Source: Chondrilla cf. caribensis (lineage: Eukaryota; Porifera; Demospongiae; Chondrillida; Chondrillidae). Taken from it: a stretch of 64,000 nucleotides of DNA. The translations under genes and the position numbers were made by a program. Shown one piece after another: positions 58,638 to 64,000 of the stretch; position 1 is the first letter of the stretch; each line of letters starts with the position of its first letter. The stretch covers positions 5,092,374 to 5,156,373 of the forward strand of contig OZ026551.1 in the NCBI GenBank assembly GCA_964020155.1. The letters are read 5' to 3'. The notes beneath the pieces were generated by a model, which worked only from the letters and a program-made list of their open reading frames with translations, ran no database searches and was not told where the DNA came from.

Positions 58638-58939
58638 GTTGTGGGTGAATGTGGCTGTGGGTGTGTACAGTGTTCTCACCAGGCCGAATTTGCAGGGCGG
58701 CCCACCCTTTTTAGATTTGAAATTTGACTTTATTTGTAATGATCCTTCCTTCCTTGAGACTGGCAAACAGTTTGTTCCCAAATTATTGTGCTAATTATGT
58801 AGGTGACCCTGTCTCCTCAACCACTGCAATCACTGTTACATGTAGTGGAGTTAACTGCATGCAATGTATGCCAATTGATGCTCCAATCAGACATGTAGTG
58901 TTGATTCGTATGTTAAATTTGTGTTTTCTTCTCTTGTAG

Positions 58940-61077
58940 ACTTGTTTGGAGATGAATTTGAAGAAGCGATCAAGTCTCATGCTTGCATTGAATTGACCAT
59001 AACCAAGTGCACAACCATAGGTCCACCTCGGGTGGGCAAGACGTGCTTGAAGCATCTTCTCACTCAGAAGAAATGGGATGTCAAGAAAGAGATGCCATCA
59101 ACACCAGCCATCAGAGCCCCCGAGTGGGTGGAGCGCTATAGAGGGGAAAGCAAGAATCTCGGCATGAACTGGAGTAGGTTTACTCCAGAGGAGCGCATAC
59201 AAGCCCTGTACCGGTCCATTGCGCAGAAAGAATATGAAGAAACTGTTGTTTCAAATCAGCCAGATGAGTCCCAGGACATGCAAGAAGATGTGCTCAGCAC
59301 ACACAAGGATGACTCTCCTGAAAAAATGGATGTTCAGACTCCACCATCAGCTGTTGAGGGACATAGTATGCATTCTGACAAAGACCCTAACAAAATTATA
59401 CAGAGTTCTGTTCAAGAAGAGGTCAAACTGCTGGAGAGGAAGCTGAAGGAGTTGAATATTCCAGTTGGGCTGCAACAGGCAAAAGAAACGAAAGGTCGAA
59501 TTCTTCACAAAATGGAAATCCTTCACTTCGTTGATACTGGAGGCCAAGACATCTATCACAATGTTCATCCCACCCTTATCACTTCGCCCAGTGTCTACCT
59601 GGTTGTATTCAACCTTGAAGAGTGCTTCCCACCAAAGGCTGAGTTCCTCACATCAGATCTCACACAGCAAGCCCTGAGGAGCATCCACACTCTGACATTC
59701 AAGAGTCCAGAAGAAAACCGCTACCTTCGTTGCCATCCGGAACAACCAACGATTTTTATCATTGGCACTCATCTGGACAGGGTACAATCAGCCGATCTCA
59801 ATGATCTACACAGTTTAATGGAGAAGAAAATTGGCAACATGCCTTATCGAAATTACATCCAGTACGACCCAAATGAGCGATGTTTTTGGGCAGTTGACAA
59901 CACACAAGCTGGCAAGGATGAAGAGAATGAGGAATATCTCAGCTGCCTTCGGGACCTTATCATTGAAGAATCGGCAATGATGAAGCTTGCCATCCCAATT
60001 CCATGGCTGCTTTTAGAGGAACTCACAGCCAACTGCAAGCCACTCTTCCCCTACAACAGCCTTTATGAGTTTGCTGAAAGTAAGGAGCTTGTCAAGAATG
60101 CTGACGAGTTCAAGCTGATGCTTCGAGTCTTCCATGTACTCGGCCTCTTCTTCCATGATGCGAATACTTCAGAGCCACAACGGGAACAGGATGACTACGT
60201 CTTTGTGAATCCCAATGCCCTGTACACACTCACAAGTAAGCTGTTTTTCCACCTTAAAGAGAAATTTGAAGAATGCGACCAAAAAAATGGTAAAATCACC
60301 ATCATTAGGCAAGAGATCAATGATCTTCTGAGGCCTACTATTGAAGAAATGGCAAAGGAGGGAAATGTGAAGGAAATATTTGAAATAGACCCAGAGTGGT
60401 TTATTCAGCTCCTCTGCAGACTACGATTGATGGCCACTCTTGGAGATGATCCACATTCACGATGTATCATTCCAGCCATACTCCCCTACAGCAGCAAAAG
60501 CCATCCAGTAGTCAATCCATCAGTCGGAAGTCTACTTCTGACATTCGTCACTTCAGATCGTCAGTTCTTCTACCTTCCAAGTGGCCTCTTCTGTGGATTC
60601 ATCGCTGATGTGATTCGCACCCAGCCTGGAGGATTACAGTGGGATCCAACTGAACTCTACAGAAATCTCATCGCTTTCAGTCTCCCTTTTGGAATTCTCC
60701 ACATTGAGGAGAAAAGAGCTTTTTTAAAAATTGACCTCACCATTATACAGCATGATGATGCCATCCAATCAGTACACACTATTGTGGAGAAGTGCCAGCA
60801 TCTGCGGAAGACTATCCATGAGCGTCTCAGAGAAGCGTGGGAAGGTCTGTACAAGCAGCCGTCTAAGGAATTCGAGAAGATTGCCACCTGGGGAGTGCCC
60901 TGCACCTATCACAAACTACCTCACGACTCTGACCAAGATGACCCTGGTCATATTGCAGAGTATATATGTGACCCAGAGACAGATGTATTCTGCGCTGCCT
61001 GCTTGAAACCCCACTCCGGCCTTATGCAGTCTGTTTCACGAAATGAAGCAGTTTGGTTCAGAGATACTGAAGGAGAG
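58940..61077 (+). CDS. ROC-COR gene B, exon 7: ROC GTPase and COR
   Basis: 2,138 nt, exactly the length of the exon in gene A, acceptor TTCTCTTGTAG, donor GTTTGT, phase 1 to 0. P-loop [14 protein letters not shown], switch [11 protein letters not shown], base motif IIGTHLDRV and the COR segments are all kept, so both copies should bind nucleotide. Differences from gene A cluster in the acidic insert between P-loop and DTGGQ (for example [20 protein letters not shown] against [20 protein letters not shown]); the COR half is almost unchanged. Predicted full protein 1106 aa: CARD, linker, CARD, Death, linkers, ROC, COR. Confidence 0.85.
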
Positions 61078-61092
61078 GTTTGTGTGCTTGTT

Positions 61093-61158
<66 letters not shown>

Positions 61159-61169
61159 TGTGTGTGTGT

Positions 61170-61263
<94 letters not shown>

Positions 61264-61359
61264 ATGTGTGCATGCATCTGTGTGTGTGTGTATGTGTGTG
61301 TGTGTACGTGTATGCATGCACGTTGTGTGTGTGTGTGTGTGTGTGTATATGCACATGTA

Positions 61360-61444
<85 letters not shown>

Positions 61445-61464
61445 ATGCATGCACGTCTGTGTGT

Positions 61465-61536
<72 letters not shown>

Positions 61537-61556
61537 ATGCATGCACGTCTGTGTGT

Positions 61557-61617
<61 letters not shown>

Positions 61618-61640
61618 CGCGCATGCATGCACGTGTGCGT
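61078..61640. repeat. Very long (GT)n microsatellite behind ROC-COR donor
   Basis: About 560 bp of GT with duplicated internal blocks containing gtatgcatgcacgtctgtgt and a (CT)n run at 61,361-61,384. The open frame through it (CVCVCV) is an artefact. Confidence 0.96.
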
Positions 61641-61733
61641 GTGCGTATATTGTGTGTGTTTCTGTACAAATGTACACAATGAAACCTAAATGTTGTATAA
61701 ATTCATAAATGTACTTTCTCTTCACTTGTCTAG

Positions 61734-61769
61734 CTTGTTGAGCGTGATGGAACAGTATTTGTCAATTGA
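61734..61769 (+). CDS. ROC-COR gene B, last exon
   Basis: 36 nt including TGA, acceptor CTTGTCTAG; encodes LVERDGTVFVN. Confidence 0.72.
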   Translation, partial: LVERDGTVFVN

Positions 61770-62366
61770 ACAAGAGAACACTGGTATACCTAGATAAAGA
61801 ACTACAAGTAGATAATGCTTCACTCCTATGTTCGTTTATGAATTACATACCATATATGTAGTTTTATAAATGATATTTAGAACTTCATGTTTTTATTAAT
61901 ACTGTAATAATTTTTTTTTATATATATGAAACAATAATTATTACAAGCTTATAACATGTACAATCATAGACACTAAATGTATGCATCGATCTACAATACT
62001 GTATGTTGGTTATGAGAATACTGTAATAAATCAATGTTATAATATGTATATTGAACTTCAAATCTAATGAAAAATTATAATAATTGTAGTATATAATACA
62101 ATGTTATAATATGTATTAAAATAGTATACACATTAATAATACATCCATGGAGGATGTATAAATCAGGGTTTGGATTAAAAATTGATTATAAGGCAATTCA
62201 ACAACAGTGCAACGGCAAAAATGAAGATAAAATAACACATGTCCAATTACTCCATAGCTGTGGAAAGTGATGTGCTAATTAATGAAGACAATAAACTTGG
62301 TATATTCCAACAAAATGGCTGTCATCAGAGTTTTTTCACATGCAACTAGTCAGTGAAGTGTTTCAC
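61770..62366. other. Convergent 3' region, copy B
   Basis: AT-rich; similar to 17,678-18,160, with an extra stretch of about 120 bp at 61,910-62,030. Confidence 0.5.
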
Positions 62367-62721
62367 CTGTGGGGAGAGAAGGACCAGGAGGAACAGGTCA
62401 ACTTGTTTAAGTGACACACGTGTATAGACACAACTGACTGATGTACACACATGGGTCGATACACAGTTATTTGATATAATACAGAAAATTGTGTATAGGC
62501 TGATACACAAAAGAATGGTTGTACGGATTAGTGGACAGTTATACAGATTGGATGACAGTTGTACAGGTTAGAGAATGGTTGCACAGATTGGGGGTTGGTT
62601 GTACAGATTGGATGACAATTGTGAAGATTACAGAATGGTTGTACAGATCAGATGACAGTTGTAAAGATTAGAAAATGGTTGTACGGAATAGGGGGATGGC
62701 TGTACAGATAAGAGAATGCCA

Positions 62722-62803
62722 CTGCAGATTAGGGAATTACTGTACAGATTAGGGAATGGCTGTACAGATTAGGGAATGGCTGTACAGATTAGGGAATAGC
62801 TGT
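62722..62803. repeat. 20-bp minisatellite, short allele
   Basis: About four units of the 18,474-18,983 repeat, at the same place in the duplicated sequence. Confidence 0.9.
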
Positions 62804-62924
62804 ATAGGTATGGTAGACAATACACATCAATCTAAATCCCACTCTGACATCAAACTTTATACTATGAGAACCATGGACCCAGCAGACAACCACTCAGGTA
62901 CATATGTCAATACATACAACAAAC

Positions 62925-63241
62925 TCACTGATACTGCTTCAGGTCTTTTTTCATCTCTTCTCCAAGGGCTTTCATATGAGGGTACCCACCTTTACCTGTC
63001 TCAATCATGAAATCACACATCTTTTTGATTGTGGCCAGTGAACCATGAGTTCTAATGTATTTAAAAAGAATTCCACATTGTTCCCCAGGGAGAGCTCCCT
63101 TGATTTCTGCACGTGTGTTCTCATTGATGATGTTGTAGAGCTCCCATTTCAAGGCCACTGTCTCTGCAGGTACATACTTCATGAACCTGTCCATGTACTT
63201 CTCCATGAATGCCTCCCTGTTAAAGGGCGCTGACTCAGCAA
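62925..63241 (-). CDS. CARD tail exon of a further minus-strand gene
   Basis: Acceptor CAACTAG, phase 1; begins [20 protein letters not shown], and ends MKKDLKQYQ with TGA at 62,925-62,927 inside GTGAGT. Near twin of 19,098-19,414, but here upstream linker exons are present, so this is the tail of a gene whose head is beyond the window. Confidence 0.7.
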
Positions 63242-63420
63242 CTAGTTGGTAAGGATAACGAAGGTACGTAGTGTACATGTACACATAGTAGATCATGTGC
63301 ATACAAGCAGGGAAAACACAGTGGGATACATTAGGGAGTGCACATGTAACATCTGGTGGGATTGTGTGTGTGCATACAAGCATATACGTAATATTGATGA
63401 CACACACTCGTACGTATGTA

Positions 63421-63435
63421 CACACACACACATGC

Positions 63436-63502
<67 letters not shown>
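63421..63502. repeat. (CA)n microsatellite
   Basis: CA run upstream of the CARD tail; another at 63,732-63,789. Confidence 0.93.
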
Positions 63503-63503
<1 letters not shown>

Positions 63504-63597
63504 CTACATAACATATGCACTTGATATGTAGGCAAATGTTTCTTTAGAATAACATATACAAGGAAAGTGAGATCCACTTCTGGGCCCTACATCTCAC

Positions 63598-63651
63598 CTG
63601 GTAGTTGGTGAGGCTGTTGTTGATGTTGTTGAGGTTCATTTCTTAATTCCC
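63598..63651 (-). CDS. Gln-rich linker exon
   Basis: 54 nt, acceptor TTACACAAG, donor GTGAGA, phase 1 to 1; encodes GELRNEPQQHQQQPHQLP. Same position in its gene as the proline-rich linkers of the caspase and TIR genes. Confidence 0.55.
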
Positions 63652-63731
63652 CTTGTGTAACGAGACAAATACATACACTGAAGAGAGATATACACAAACC
63701 TTACCAGTGCAAACACTCACTATGCTAAGAG

Positions 63732-63790
<59 letters not shown>

Positions 63791-63810
63791 CACACATACA
63801 CAAGTCTCAC

Positions 63811-64000
63811 TCTCGGTAGCTAAAGATCTTGCTTTGTCTTCTAATGATTTTATCGCCTCCCTGAGAAGTTCACCTGCTCGAGAATTTTGTCTGTTAACAG
63901 AATCGCACTCCAACGCTTCCGATAACTTCTTCAAACAACGGAGATCAAAGTTTCTTCGAACGTGTTCGAGGAGAGCCTTGGTAACTTCCTGTTTGGGCAG
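63811..64000 (-). CDS. Partial helical exon at the window edge
   Basis: The donor GTGAGA at 63,810 ends an exon that runs off the window. It encodes LPKQEVTKALLEHVRRNFDL, LKKLSEALECDSVNRQNSRA and LREAIKSLEDKARSLATE, amphipathic helices that could be part of a death-fold or coiled-coil head. Family not recognised. Confidence 0.5.

Overview
The window is eukaryotic nuclear DNA from an animal. Genes are split by GT-AG introns, dinucleotide microsatellites are very dense, there are non-LTR, hAT and Tigger elements, and nearly every coding exon encodes a piece of an apoptosis or innate-immunity type protein (CARD, Death domain, TIR, caspase-like, ROC-COR). This repertoire and the intron style fit an early-branching marine animal such as a sponge or cnidarian. 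That placement is inference; no species can be named from the sequence.

Layout. 1-7 kb (minus strand): a gene for a degenerate ROC-COR protein with a C-terminal CARD (head about 6.87-4.88 kb, CARD tail 4.5 kb), followed by a separate run of Death, Death and CARD exons (2.9-0.8 kb). 7.19-17.68 kb (plus strand): an apparently intact ten-exon gene, CARD-Death-CARD-Death-CARD-ROC-COR, predicted 1289 aa, divergent from the first gene across about 316 bp. 18.2-26.5 kb (minus): an orphan CARD tail, a Death exon, and a membrane-anchored caspase-like gene with Pro/Ser linkers and a CARD tail, broken by stop codons. 27.7-46.4 kb (minus): a CARD/Death/Death block and a TIR-domain gene whose parts (TIR exons 46.35-42.99 kb, linkers 42.9-41.9 kb, CARD tail 31.5 kb) are separated by a 10-kb head-to-tail array of R2-type retrotransposons lying in (GA)n tracts. 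48.1-63.4 kb: a second copy of the first 19 kb. It has a decayed ROC-COR/CARD minus gene and a second intact plus gene (CARD-CARD-Death-ROC-COR, predicted 1106 aa). The window closes with another CARD tail and the start of a further minus-strand gene.

Common logic. All minus-strand genes share one plan: a variable effector head (pseudo-ROC-COR, caspase or TIR), short proline/serine linker exons, then a homologous CARD tail. Most domain and linker exons begin and end in phase 1, so they can be duplicated, deleted or exchanged without frame damage, and the two plus-strand genes show such exchange. I infer a birth-and-death cluster of death-fold signalling proteins in which CARD/Death platforms, ROC-COR switches and TIR or caspase effectors could meet by homotypic CARD or Death contacts. 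No function has been shown for any of them. Exon borders were set by eye from splice consensus, reading phase and comparison of the internal copies.
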